The translations under genes were made by a program, and so were the position numbers. The notes under the pieces are model-generated. The model saw nothing but the letters and a program-made list of their open reading frames with translations. It did no database searches and had not been told where the DNA came from. A DNA stretch of 45,642 nucleotides from UBA7328 sp002471345 (GTDB taxonomy: Bacteria; Bacteroidota; Bacteroidia; Chitinophagales; Saprospiraceae), in NCBI GenBank assembly GCA_964011275.1, contig CAXGOB010000040.1, forward strand, positions 1 to 45,642, written 5' to 3'. Below, one piece after another: positions 25,482-34,264 of this stretch; positions within the stretch are counted from its first letter, which is position 1, and every line of letters begins with the position of its first letter.

Positions 25482-25949
25482 TTACTGTAATTCTTTGTTT
25501 GAAGAGTTTAAATCTTCAGGGCTAAACTTATTCTTAAATGTAAATGCCAAAGGTGATTCACCATGATTGTTAATGAATGCTAGTTTTGTCTTTGCCTCAT
25601 CTGGAGAAGGTTCATGACCAACTGGAATATACCACATAGCCATATGCATATTAGTCATGCTATGAAACCATTCTTTTTTTCGTCTGTAGATTTCAAGATG
25701 CTTTCCATTGTAAACAAAATTGTGAAGACACTCCATATCTTTCCATACAGACATACTGATAATGAGAAATTCATTGTCAAATACTCTCAAAGCTGTTGCA
25801 TTATTCTCATCACCTTTTAATCTCCAAATAAATCCTTCACTTGATTCTGCAAAGGTATTGACCTCGTCGAGATTTGCAACGAAATCTGACATAACATTAC
25901 TCTGGATCTGACCTTTCATTTGAGCAATATTCACTTGAGCAAGATGCAT
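25482..25949 (-). CDS. DUF3291 domain protein
   Basis: A 155-aa cytoplasmic protein with the DUF3291 pattern: MHLAQVNIAQMKG at the start, VNTFAESSEGFIWRLKGDE, then the aromatic-rich MHMAMWYIPVGHEPS and EAKTKL. The fold is expected to be a dimeric alpha/beta-barrel (ABM-like) that often binds small hydrophobic or haem-like ligands. No function is established. It is the first gene of a six-gene minus-strand run that ends at 20662. An imperfect -7 box (TACTTTCG) lies about 30 bases upstream. Confidence 0.82.
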   Translation of the reverse strand: MHLAQVNIAQMKGQIQSNVMSDFVANLDEVNTFAESSEGFIWRLKGDENNATALRVFDNEFLIISMSVWKDMECLHNFVYNGKHLEIYRRKKEWFHSMTNMHMAMWYIPVGHEPSPDEAKTKLAFINNHGESPLAFTFKNKFSPEDLNSSNKELQ

Positions 25950-26076
25950 AATGAATTGATGATAATTTATTATCGAAAGTAGTGGTTCTTAAGATTAGGG
26001 TCAAATGCTGCTCATTCAGTTAAGAATAGTTGCATGGCATAATCCACACCTACACATCAAAAGATTATTTCAAAAA

Positions 26077-26643
26077 TTATGAAAATTTAAAGGCTAATGA
26101 TTTAAAAATATTTGCCAAGCATAAAGCAATGAATGCTCCTAAAATCACTCCTCCTAAAATGTCAATTGGGTAATGAAGTCCCACATAAATCTGAGCTATT
26201 GAAATGGTAAAAGCCCAAAATAGAAATGCTCGTTTCACCCACATACTCTTAGTGAAACCACAAAAAATTAAATAGAAGGCGATGGCAAAATGATTGGATG
26301 CATGGGAAGATGGGAAACTGTACCCGGATCCGCATTCAACCAAAGAATGAACTTTGGGAAGATCTGTTTGGATATGACATGGACGAGCTCTTTTTACGGT
26401 CTTCTTGATTACCTGACTGGAAATGACATCTGTCGTCACAACAGTGAAGACCAACCCAAATATTAAGAAAAATGCCTTACTCATTGAGTTGTTATAAAAA
26501 GCAAAGCCGATAATGAATATATAAAGAGGAATCCAAATGTTTCTTTCTCTCAAAATAGGGAGTATAATATCAAAGAAATCATTTTTCAATGTAGTATGAA
26601 CCAATTGAAAAAGAGACCAATCTAATTGAATAATTTCTTCCAT
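26077..26643 (-). CDS. PAP2-family membrane phosphatase
   Basis: This 188-aa integral membrane protein has about five helices and the three PAP2 phosphatase motifs: KKTVKRARP (80-88), PSSH (111-114) and HYPIDILGG (157-165), containing the catalytic His pair and the Asp. Such enzymes dephosphorylate undecaprenyl pyrophosphate, phosphatidic acid or phosphatidylglycerol phosphate on the periplasmic face. It is divergent from glmM with only 46 bases between starts. Given that glmM feeds peptidoglycan and LPS precursors, an undecaprenyl-pyrophosphate role is attractive but not shown. Confidence 0.9.
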   Translation of the reverse strand: MEEIIQLDWSLFQLVHTTLKNDFFDIILPILRERNIWIPLYIFIIGFAFYNNSMSKAFFLIFGLVFTVVTTDVISSQVIKKTVKRARPCHIQTDLPKVHSLVECGSGYSFPSSHASNHFAIAFYLIFCGFTKSMWVKRAFLFWAFTISIAQIYVGLHYPIDILGGVILGAFIALCLANIFKSLAFKFS

Positions 26644-26661
26644 CTAAAATGCAAAGAATGA

Positions 26662-26669
26662 TACATTTG
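26662..26669 (+). promoter_or_regulatory. -7 box of the glmM-cysteine desulfurase-ribD unit
   Basis: TACATTTG is a perfect TAnnTTTG box, 20 bases before the glmM ATG. The start site would fall near 26676. No -33 element stands out at the expected spacing. Confidence 0.5.
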
Positions 26670-26689
26670 CATCACCAAAGTAAAGCATA

Positions 26690-28066
26690 TTGGCATTAAT
26701 AAAATCTATTTCTGGAATAAGAGGAACCATAGGTGGTTCAGCAGGTGAGAATCTGACTCCTATAGAAATTACTTCTTTCGCCGCATCTTATGCAGCATTT
26801 ATCAAGAAAAAAAGCAAAAAAGCAACAATTATCATTGGTAGAGATGGCAGAGGCACTGGAGAAACAATCAAGAACATCGTAATTAATACCTTGATAATGA
26901 GTGGACTAGATGTAGTGGATTTGGACCTTTCTACCACGCCCACTGTCGAAATGATGGTGATTTTAGAGAAGGCCCAAGGAGGGATAATCATCAGTGCAAG
27001 CCACAATCCAATGAATTGGAATGCGCTTAAGCTTTTAAATGATAAAGGTGAGTTCTTAGATAAAGAAGATGGTGATTACTTAATACGAGCAATTACAGAG
27101 GAGGATTTTAGTTTTGTGTCATATTTAGAACAAGGGAGTATTTCGTCTATCAAGAACGCCATGGAAAGGCACGTCGAAAGTATATTAAGTCTTGATGTAT
27201 TAGACATCAACTTGATTAAGTCCCAAAAATTCAAAGTTATTGTTGATCCGGTAAATTCTACTGGAGCCTTGGCTCTACCTTTACTTTTAGAAGCACTGGA
27301 TTGTCAGTATCAAATGATTAATGAGGAAATCGACGGTGTGTTTAATCACAATGCCGAACCTAAACCTGAACATCTGACAGAATTGTGTGAAATTGTTAAA
27401 AGAGAGAATGCGGATATAGGTATTGCGGTTGACCCGGATGTAGATCGGCTGGCATTTGTAGATGAAAAAGGAGAATTTATTGGAGAAGAGTATACCATTG
27501 TACTAGCAGCAGACTTTATTCTTTCAAAACAAAGTGGTAATACGGTATCAAATCTTTCATCATCCAGAGCTTTACGCGATTTGACCCATTCACATGGGGG
27601 CACCTATAAAGCTAGTGCTGTAGGTGAGGTCAATGTCGTGAAAGAAATGAAAAATACAAATGCTGTCATTGGTGGAGAAGGAAATGGTGGTGTAATTTAT
27701 CCAGGGTTGCATTATGGAAGAGATGGTCTTCTTGGAGTTGCATTTGCGTTAAATCATATCGCAGAAAAAAAACAACCGCTTTCAGTCATTAAATCTTCTT
27801 ACAGTAATTACACGATTGTAAAGGATAAAATTAATTTGCCTCCGGAACTTGATGTGGACAACTTAATAAAGTTACTTGAATCACAGTATAGTGAAGAGGA
27901 AACAAATACATTAGACGGTTTGAAAATTGATTTTGAAGATGGATGGGTTCATCTAAGGAAGTCAAATACAGAGCCTATCATAAGAGTGTATGCAGAATCT
28001 ATTAATAAATCACGAGCCGAGGAATTAGCAAAACGAATAAAAAATAATGCTTTATGTCTAATATAG
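26690..28066 (+). CDS. glmM: Phosphoglucosamine mutase
   Basis: This is a 458-aa alpha-D-phosphohexomutase. The catalytic phosphoserine loop is SASHNP (S104), the metal-binding loop DPDVDRLAF (about 247-255), the sugar-binding loop GGEGNGGV (about 323-330), and the C-terminal phosphate-binding loop RKSNTEPIIRVYAES. GlmM converts glucosamine-6-phosphate to glucosamine-1-phosphate for UDP-GlcNAc, hence peptidoglycan and lipid A. The N-terminal SGIRGTIGG is typical. Its last 13 bases overlap the cysteine desulfurase start, so the two are coupled. A phosphomannomutase assignment is the alternative. Confidence 0.9.
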   Translation: MALIKSISGIRGTIGGSAGENLTPIEITSFAASYAAFIKKKSKKATIIIGRDGRGTGETIKNIVINTLIMSGLDVVDLDLSTTPTVEMMVILEKAQGGIIISASHNPMNWNALKLLNDKGEFLDKEDGDYLIRAITEEDFSFVSYLEQGSISSIKNAMERHVESILSLDVLDINLIKSQKFKVIVDPVNSTGALALPLLLEALDCQYQMINEEIDGVFNHNAEPKPEHLTELCEIVKRENADIGIAVDPDVDRLAFVDEKGEFIGEEYTIVLAADFILSKQSGNTVSNLSSSRALRDLTHSHGGTYKASAVGEVNVVKEMKNTNAVIGGEGNGGVIYPGLHYGRDGLLGVAFALNHIAEKKQPLSVIKSSYSNYTIVKDKINLPPELDVDNLIKLLESQYSEEETNTLDGLKIDFEDGWVHLRKSNTEPIIRVYAESINKSRAEELAKRIKNNALCLI

Positions 28067-29190
28067 GATCAGACAAGATATACCTAGATCATGCTGCCAC
28101 TACTCCACTCGACCCTGAAGTACTGGCAGCAATGACGGAAGTAATGTCAGGAAGTTATGGCAATCCATCTTCGATTCATTCTATGGGTAGGAAGTCTCGT
28201 ATACTAATAGAAAATGCGAGAAGAACAATTGCCGACACCATAAATTCATCTATTGGAGAGATTTACTTCACTTCTTCAGCCACAGAATCTAATAACTCAA
28301 TAATCCGAGCAGCGGTAAGGGACCTGAGGGTGAAAAGAATCATAAGTGCAAAGTCAGAACACCATTGTGTGCTTAATTCTGTTCTTTCTTTTCAAAAGGA
28401 AGTGGATGTCAAATTTCTGAGTCTAGATCTTCAAGGTAATATCAACTATAGTGAATTGGAATCTTTGGTCAGTGAATTTCCAAATGAGACTTTGGTTTCA
28501 CTCATGCATGTCAATAATGAAATAGGCACCATGCTGGACCTCCAGAAAGTCGCAGATATTTGCTCTAACCACAATGCTTTTTTGCATACTGATGCTGTCC
28601 AAAGTCTTGGAAAATTTGGAATAGATGTACAGTCAACTAAAATAAATTTCCTCTCTGGTACTGCCCATAAAATTAATGGCCCAAAAGGCTGTGGGTTTGT
28701 ATATATCAATGGCGATACAAAAGTGGGACCTTTGATGTATGGAGGGTCTCAAGAAAGGAATATGCGTGCTGGGACTGAAAACCTTTATGGCATAGTAGGT
28801 CTAGGTAAAACACTTGAAATATGGAATAATAATCGTGAAGAAAGAATGGAGCATATTTTAAAAGTCCGCAACATATTTAAAAACAAACTTTTAGAATCGG
28901 GAAAGGATGTCAATTTCATGGGGAATCAAGACAAACTTTTTGCACCACATGTTTTGAGTGTCTGTATTCCAAAAGATATAAAGAGTGAAATGATTATGAT
29001 GAATCTTGATATTGCTGGAATATGCGCCTCTGCAGGAAGTGCATGCAGTTCAGGAAGTGAACATGAAAGTCATGTCCTTGAAGCAATTGATGCTGATAAG
29101 AATAGAAAAGTAGTAAGGTTTTCATTTTCATATATGACCACTGAGGATGATGTGATGAATGCTGCAGAAAAGTTTATTTCCATTATATAA
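28054..29190 (+). CDS. Cysteine desulfurase (IscS/NifS family)
   Basis: A 378-aa class V aminotransferase-fold enzyme. YLDHAATTPLDP opens the fold, K206 in SGTAHKINGPKG binds PLP, and C331 in AGSACSSGS is the persulfide-forming cysteine. This places it in the IscS/NifS group (short SSG-type loop) and not SufS. It mobilises cysteine sulfur for iron-sulfur clusters or tRNA thiolation. No iscU, iscA or tRNA-thiolation gene is adjacent, so the acceptor is unknown. It begins inside the end of glmM and is followed after eight bases by ribD. Confidence 0.92.
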   Translation: MSNIGSDKIYLDHAATTPLDPEVLAAMTEVMSGSYGNPSSIHSMGRKSRILIENARRTIADTINSSIGEIYFTSSATESNNSIIRAAVRDLRVKRIISAKSEHHCVLNSVLSFQKEVDVKFLSLDLQGNINYSELESLVSEFPNETLVSLMHVNNEIGTMLDLQKVADICSNHNAFLHTDAVQSLGKFGIDVQSTKINFLSGTAHKINGPKGCGFVYINGDTKVGPLMYGGSQERNMRAGTENLYGIVGLGKTLEIWNNNREERMEHILKVRNIFKNKLLESGKDVNFMGNQDKLFAPHVLSVCIPKDIKSEMIMMNLDIAGICASAGSACSSGSEHESHVLEAIDADKNRKVVRFSFSYMTTEDDVMNAAEKFISII

Positions 29191-29198
29191 ATACAGCT

Positions 29199-30230
29199 TT
29201 GACCAAGGATGAACTTTATATTCAAAGATGTATAGACTTAGCTTGGTTAGGTGGAAACAATGTGAAATCTAACCCTCTTGTAGGAGCATTAATTGTATAT
29301 GAGGATCAGATAATTGGTGAAGGATATCATCAGAAATATGGTAACCATCATGCGGAGATCAACGCATTACTAAGTGTCAAAGAATCAGATAAAAAGCATC
29401 TTGAAAATGCTACCATCTATATTTCCTTAGAGCCATGTAATCATAATGGCAAAACACCACCATGTGTTACTGATTTAATCAATTCTGGAATTCAAAAGGT
29501 GGTCATTGGCTCTACAGACCCAAATCCCCATATGATGGGAAAAAGCGTGAATATTCTTAGATCAAAAGGAATTCAAGTAGAAGTAGGGATTTGTCAAGAG
29601 AAAACTGATTTTCTGATTAGAAAGTTTGTTGCAAACATGAATGGAATTCCATTTGTGACAATAAAATTTGCTCAAAGCAAGGACTTTTTTATTGGTCAAA
29701 TAGGAGAAAGAATACAGATCAGTGGCGAAGGATGCTCTATTTTTACTCATAAACTCAGAGCAGATAACGATGGAATATTAATAGGAACAAAAACTGCTAT
29801 TATTGACAATCCTTCACTCACAACACGTGATTATCCAGGAAAAAGTCCTTTGAGAATTGTTTTTGATCGTAATGAGTCCATACCTAAAAAGTCCAAGATT
29901 ATTTGTGATGATGAAGATGCCTTAATCTTAACTACAAAAAGTAATTATCAAATTGATCGTCCAAATAAAAAAATTATTGTTTTTGAAAATTGGGAGTTAA
30001 CACACATTCTTAAAATCATATATGAAAATGGAGTTCACTCACTTTTAGTAGAAGGTGGGGCCAAAATTATCAAATGGTTTATCAAAGAAAAATTATGGCA
30101 TGATGCAATGGTTATTACGTCTAGAAAGGTTTCCTTGGTTGAAGGAATTAAATCACCAATTATTAAAGGAAAGCTAATTAAATCTTGGCAAATCCAAAAA
30201 GATTTCGTGAATCACATTGTTAAGATTTAA
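29199..30230 (+). CDS. ribD: Riboflavin biosynthesis deaminase/reductase RibD
   Basis: The 343-aa bifunctional enzyme has an N-terminal zinc deaminase, with HAE (51-53) and the PCNHNGKTPPC ligands C80 and C89. The C-terminal reductase domain is seen in ADNDGILIGTKTAIIDNPSLTTR and LLVEGGAKI. It carries out the second and third steps of riboflavin synthesis from GTP. The start is TTG: it is the only reasonable codon placed to give the family N-terminus (YIQRCIDLAWLGG), as no in-frame ATG exists there. It lies eight bases after the desulfurase stop. Other rib genes are not in the window. Confidence 0.92.
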   Translation: MTKDELYIQRCIDLAWLGGNNVKSNPLVGALIVYEDQIIGEGYHQKYGNHHAEINALLSVKESDKKHLENATIYISLEPCNHNGKTPPCVTDLINSGIQKVVIGSTDPNPHMMGKSVNILRSKGIQVEVGICQEKTDFLIRKFVANMNGIPFVTIKFAQSKDFFIGQIGERIQISGEGCSIFTHKLRADNDGILIGTKTAIIDNPSLTTRDYPGKSPLRIVFDRNESIPKKSKIICDDEDALILTTKSNYQIDRPNKKIIVFENWELTHILKIIYENGVHSLLVEGGAKIIKWFIKEKLWHDAMVITSRKVSLVEGIKSPIIKGKLIKSWQIQKDFVNHIVKI

Positions 30231-30328
30231 ACATCAGAGGTTAAAAAAAATTTAAACGCATGATAAATGTGGAAAATCTATGATATTTAGGTTTATCATT
30301 GTACTTAGGCAATGTCCTGTATAGAAAT

Positions 30329-30934
30329 ATGATGAAGTCCATTCATTCTATCTTTTTGATTTTCTTAATGTCTATGAGTAGTCTACTACTTACTGGTCAA
30401 TCTGTGAATTGGTTGTCGTGGGAAGAAGCTATGGATAAAACTGAACTTGAGCCAAAGAAAATACTAGTTGATATTTATACAGAATGGTGTACTTGGTGTA
30501 AGAAAATGGAACAAACCACCTTTGCTGATCCAGATCTTGTAGAATATTTGAATGACAACTATTATTCTATAAAATTTGATGCTCAGTCAAAAAAACCAAT
30601 AGTCTATAAGGACAAAACTTATCATCTGGAAAACAGCATTTGGAAAGGCGGTTATCATCAGCTCACTGCTGTAATTACCAATAATCAATCGACAAAACTT
30701 CCCACTATTGTATTCTTAGATGAAAAATCTGAACCAATTCAAGCAATCCCTGGATTCAGAAATGCATATGAAATGAAAATGATGGCAGCTTATTTCTATG
30801 GTAATTATCATAAGACTACACCTTGGAAGAAGTTTGTGAATCTACATCATTCGCAAATCCAAAATGGAAAGTCTCTGAAACATGACACGTCCATACAGGT
30901 TCATACCAGACTTGTTACTCAAAAGAGAAATTAG
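30329..30934 (+). CDS. Exported thioredoxin-fold protein (DUF255-like)
   Basis: From the ATG at 30329 the product is 201 aa, with a signal peptide (MMKSIHSIFLIF, ending LLLTGQ) and a thioredoxin-fold active site WCTWC (Cys54 and Cys57) in the context DIYTEWCTWCKKMEQTTF, as in DUF255/DsbD-like reductases. A longer frame from a TTG at 30299 would add ten residues before the signal and is less likely. It probably keeps periplasmic proteins reduced or handles cytochrome maturation. About 100 bases separate it from ribD. It converges on the HerA-like gene with seven bases between stops. Confidence 0.85.
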   Translation: MMKSIHSIFLIFLMSMSSLLLTGQSVNWLSWEEAMDKTELEPKKILVDIYTEWCTWCKKMEQTTFADPDLVEYLNDNYYSIKFDAQSKKPIVYKDKTYHLENSIWKGGYHQLTAVITNNQSTKLPTIVFLDEKSEPIQAIPGFRNAYEMKMMAAYFYGNYHKTTPWKKFVNLHHSQIQNGKSLKHDTSIQVHTRLVTQKRN

Positions 30935-30941
30935 TACCTAT

Positions 30942-32486
30942 CTACCATGGGAAGCTATTTCTTGTTCTCCTTCTTGTAGTTTTTACTCCTAATGCTCCTA
31001 ATAAGCCTCTTGTCAATTCTCTCGCTATAGTTCGTCCTATTTGCCTACTTGTTGTACTGTTTATCATTTTCTCAAAAGCAGTTTTTTCTCTTTTCCTTTG
31101 TTTTGTCCTTTTTTCTACTTGTTCTTCGGACTTATACTCTTCTATCTTTCCACTCAGAATTTCATATGCACTTTCTCTGTCTACTTCCTTATTGTACTTT
31201 TTCGTCAGATCTGATTCTTTCGAGATTGTTTTGATTTCCTCTTTAGTCAACACATCCATTCTTGATTGCGGTGCTCTAAGTAAGAGATGTACTAGAGGTG
31301 TGGGTATTCCATCTTCATTTAATGCGGTATAGAGTGCTTCTCCGATTCCTAATTTAGTTATAATTTCTTCTATGTCATAATGATCAGAAAGTGGATAGTT
31401 CTGGGCTGCAAGTTTAATGGCCTTTCTATCTTTTGCAGTAAAAGCTCTCAAGGCGTGTTGAATTTTCATGCCTAATTGACCTAAGACTTCATCAGGGATA
31501 TCAGTTGGATTCTGAGTGATGAAGAAAATTCCGACACCTTTAGATCTTATTAGTTTAATTATAGTTTCTATTTGTCTCAATAATTCATTTGAAGCTTCAT
31601 CAAACACCAAATGTGCTTCATCAATGAACATGCACAATTTGGGTTGCTCTAAGTCACCTTCTTCAGGAAAAGTAGCATAGATTTCAGCAAGCAATTGTAG
31701 CATGAAGGTCGAAAAGAGTTTAGGTCGATTCTGAATATCCGTAAGCCTTAGAATCGAAACAATGCCATTTCCATTTTCATCCATTCTCATGAGGTCATCA
31801 ACATCAAAAGAAGGTTCACCAAAAAACAATTCTGCATCCTGCTGTTCTAAGGCAACTAGTTTCCTCAAAATTGCTCCTACTGACACTGAAGACATCTTAC
31901 CATACTCTTCCTCGATAGCATCTTTCCCAGCACCTATAGAATAATTCAAGAGCTTTTTAAGGTCTTTTATATCTAAAAGAGGTAACTCATGATCATCACA
32001 ATACTTAAAAAGAACTGCTATTATTCCTTCCTGAGCGTCTGATAGGTTAAGGATCTTGGTTAGTAAAATTGGTCCGAATTCTGTGATTGTGGACCTGAGC
32101 CTCACTCCATGTTCATCACTAAGAGAAAGAAACTCTACCGGTGCTTTACCAGGAATAAATGGGTAACCAATCTTGTTGTGCCTCTCCTCAATTTTTGGAT
32201 GATCATTTCCTTCTGCCGCTATTCCACTGAGATCTCCCTTTATGTCCATAATGAGTGAAGGAACCCCTCTAGCAGAAAGCTGTTCGGTCAATATCTGTAG
32301 GGTTTTAGTTTTGCCCGTTCCTGTTGCCCCTGATATGAGTCCATGTCTATTCAGCGTTTGAAGTGGGAGGCGTACAAAGAGTTCCTTTTGACATTCTTCA
32401 TCATACGTTGCTCCTCCAAGTAGTATAGAATCTCCCTCAAAAATATAACCTGATTTAATCTCTTCTATGAATTTTTCTTTACTCAT
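30942..32486 (-). CDS. HerA-like ATPase (DUF853/YjgR family)
   Basis: This is a 514-aa P-loop ATPase of the HerA/FtsK superfamily. Walker A is GATGTGKT (53-60), Walker B FIDEAH (287-292), followed by FFITQNPTDIPDEVLGQLG, typical of DUF853. The C-terminal 90 residues are highly charged and Arg/Lys-rich. The archaeal partner NurA is absent; instead the gene starts four bases inside (ATGA) the end of an exported DNA/RNA endonuclease gene. DUF853 proteins are widespread and uncharacterised; a DNA-translocating role is inferred from the superfamily. Confidence 0.88.
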   Translation of the reverse strand: MSKEKFIEEIKSGYIFEGDSILLGGATYDEECQKELFVRLPLQTLNRHGLISGATGTGKTKTLQILTEQLSARGVPSLIMDIKGDLSGIAAEGNDHPKIEERHNKIGYPFIPGKAPVEFLSLSDEHGVRLRSTITEFGPILLTKILNLSDAQEGIIAVLFKYCDDHELPLLDIKDLKKLLNYSIGAGKDAIEEEYGKMSSVSVGAILRKLVALEQQDAELFFGEPSFDVDDLMRMDENGNGIVSILRLTDIQNRPKLFSTFMLQLLAEIYATFPEEGDLEQPKLCMFIDEAHLVFDEASNELLRQIETIIKLIRSKGVGIFFITQNPTDIPDEVLGQLGMKIQHALRAFTAKDRKAIKLAAQNYPLSDHYDIEEIITKLGIGEALYTALNEDGIPTPLVHLLLRAPQSRMDVLTKEEIKTISKESDLTKKYNKEVDRESAYEILSGKIEEYKSEEQVEKRTKQRKREKTAFEKMINSTTSRQIGRTIARELTRGLLGALGVKTTRRRTRNSFPW

Positions 32487-33385
32487 TCTTTATTCCATTT
32501 ATTGATACGAAGTTTGTGTCTCTTATTACTCCATTTCCATTTTTTTACATCAAAAGATGCTTCTAATTCAGGACTTGATTCGGTGTATAAATCAGAGAAC
32601 AAATCCAAACCCGTCTCTTGTTCTATCTTGTCTATGCTCACTGTATAGTTTTCTAACTTTTGATCAGATTTTTCATTAGGAATGATAAAGCCAATTGTTT
32701 TTTTCTCTGATCCGCTATTATCCAAAATAGCTTTGTAAAAACTATTTGGTACCCCTACATCATTCCTTCCTATTCTTAGATCTATATTTTTTACTATCGG
32801 GCCAGTGACGACGTAAAGTCTCTCATTCGAGAAAGCCCAGTCTCTTACATTCTCTTCTAGTTCTTTCCAAATTCCATTATTAAATGCCTTTTTCTGTGGG
32901 GTGATATTGGACATGTAAAAACTCTCCTTCATAGCTGTTTTATTAAAAGCCATGTCTCCAGCAGGAGCAAGATGACCTCTTGTGTATCCACTATTGCTAT
33001 AATCTTTATAATGAGCGCTCTGTGTGGATACAGATGGGTCTCTTATATAATCTCTATATCTTTTTACATTTGGAATTTTCAATTCATCTCTTGTAATGAT
33101 ATATGCTACCCAATTAGGTATTTCATATTGCTCATTGTAGCCAAGAGAATAATACTTATGATGCACCACTTCTAGTTCCAGGTCTGAGATGGGCAGATAA
33201 TCTCTCTCAATTGGATCTGTTGCATTTGAAACAGAATCCTCAATCATCACAGTTTTTAAATTTTGAAAAAAGGAATTAGCCCCTAATAAAAGTACACTCA
33301 GAATGACAATGATGATAAAAACTCGCAAGGTGAGGCCAGTAAAAGGATTTGAGTTTCTTTGATGATTCTTCCTAAAATTGGCCAT
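32483..33385 (-). CDS. Membrane-anchored DNA/RNA non-specific endonuclease (NucA/EndA-like)
   Basis: A 300-aa protein with one N-terminal membrane helix (about residues 20-40) and a beta-beta-alpha-metal nuclease domain. The motif is YTRGHLAP (R136, G137, H138 as general base), where the usual DRGH has Thr in the first position. The Mg2+ ligand Asn lies in AFNNGIWKELE (N170 region) with E175. The nuclease should face the periplasm, degrading external nucleic acid for nutrition or during uptake. Its stop overlaps the HerA-like start by four bases, so translation is coupled. The next gene upstream is divergent, 36 bases away. Confidence 0.88.
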   Translation of the reverse strand: MANFRKNHQRNSNPFTGLTLRVFIIIVILSVLLLGANSFFQNLKTVMIEDSVSNATDPIERDYLPISDLELEVVHHKYYSLGYNEQYEIPNWVAYIITRDELKIPNVKRYRDYIRDPSVSTQSAHYKDYSNSGYTRGHLAPAGDMAFNKTAMKESFYMSNITPQKKAFNNGIWKELEENVRDWAFSNERLYVVTGPIVKNIDLRIGRNDVGVPNSFYKAILDNSGSEKKTIGFIIPNEKSDQKLENYTVSIDKIEQETGLDLFSDLYTESSPELEASFDVKKWKWSNKRHKLRINKWNKE

Positions 33386-33421
33386 TATGATTTTTAATAT
33401 TATACTTTCGGTACAATATTA

Positions 33422-34261
33422 ATGTTTATGCTTACTTGGCCAAAGTATCTTGACATATTACTCTTCTTGATCTGCTTTTCAGGTGCAACATTCCTAAGCA
33501 GTCAAACTAATGCTTTAAAATATCAAAGTAGTAATCAGTCAGCACTAGGGTCCAACATGAGTTCACTCAAAGGGGTCTTTGGAACTTTGGGTAATCCAGG
33601 AAATATTGCCCAATCCAACACGAGTTTTTCATTTTTAGCAACTTCAGAGCAGCGATTTTTTTTGGGCTCTTTGAATAGTACAAGTATAGCCAGTATTAAA
33701 AAGATTGGAGCATATGATTATTTAGGAGTATCATTTGGTTCCTTTGGCATCGATGAATATAAAGAGAGAAGATTCTCGGTATCGTACTCTAGAATGGTGG
33801 CTCAGAACATCTCTATTGGAAGTACAGCACATTATTATTTAAAGTCCATCCAAGAATATGGGTCAGAATATGATTTTGATATTAACATAGGACTAAATTC
33901 AGAACTATCTGATAATCTTGAACTGGGAATTGTAGTGTTTAACATATTATCTAATCAGAATAAAGGATATCTAAGAGAACATACTGAAATGGCAACTGGA
34001 ATTTCTTATCTCATTTCACAAAAAGTAAATTGGCTTCTAGAATTTAGAACTAATTTTTCTGATCACACCAGTTTTTCAACTGGAATATCCTACCAAATAA
34101 TTGACCATATCAATTTGCAGATTGGTACTAATAGTTTGGACAATGGAATATCAGTAGGTATATCATATAAGTTGAATGATAAATGGAGTATGAATGCATC
34201 CTCTCGATCAAATCAAAACTTAGGAGTTAGCCCGGGATTATCTTTATTGTATGAAAAGTAA
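33422..34261 (+). CDS. PorV/FadL-like outer-membrane beta-barrel protein
   Basis: A 279-aa exported protein. The signal ends near FLSSQTNA. The mature part shows GVFGTLGNPGNIAQ and a series of barrel strands, with the phrase SDNLELGIVVFNILS often seen in the PorV/UPF0164 group of outer-membrane proteins. PorV-like members act in type IX secretion or hydrophobic transport, but this one lacks a distinguishing motif I can identify. The gene shares a 36-base divergent intergenic region with the nuclease gene. Its stop lies three bases from the convergent DUF3810 gene. Call is at superfamily level only. Confidence 0.62.
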   Translation: MFMLTWPKYLDILLFLICFSGATFLSSQTNALKYQSSNQSALGSNMSSLKGVFGTLGNPGNIAQSNTSFSFLATSEQRFFLGSLNSTSIASIKKIGAYDYLGVSFGSFGIDEYKERRFSVSYSRMVAQNISIGSTAHYYLKSIQEYGSEYDFDINIGLNSELSDNLELGIVVFNILSNQNKGYLREHTEMATGISYLISQKVNWLLEFRTNFSDHTSFSTGISYQIIDHINLQIGTNSLDNGISVGISYKLNDKWSMNASSRSNQNLGVSPGLSLLYEK

Positions 34262-34264
34262 GGA

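Noticed and set aside
30942..33385. Canonical HerA-NurA end-resection or HerA-effector defence pair
   Set aside because: The nuclease is of the NucA/EndA type with a membrane anchor, not NurA, SIR2 or DUF4297, so the known systems do not apply. The pairing is kept as an open finding only.
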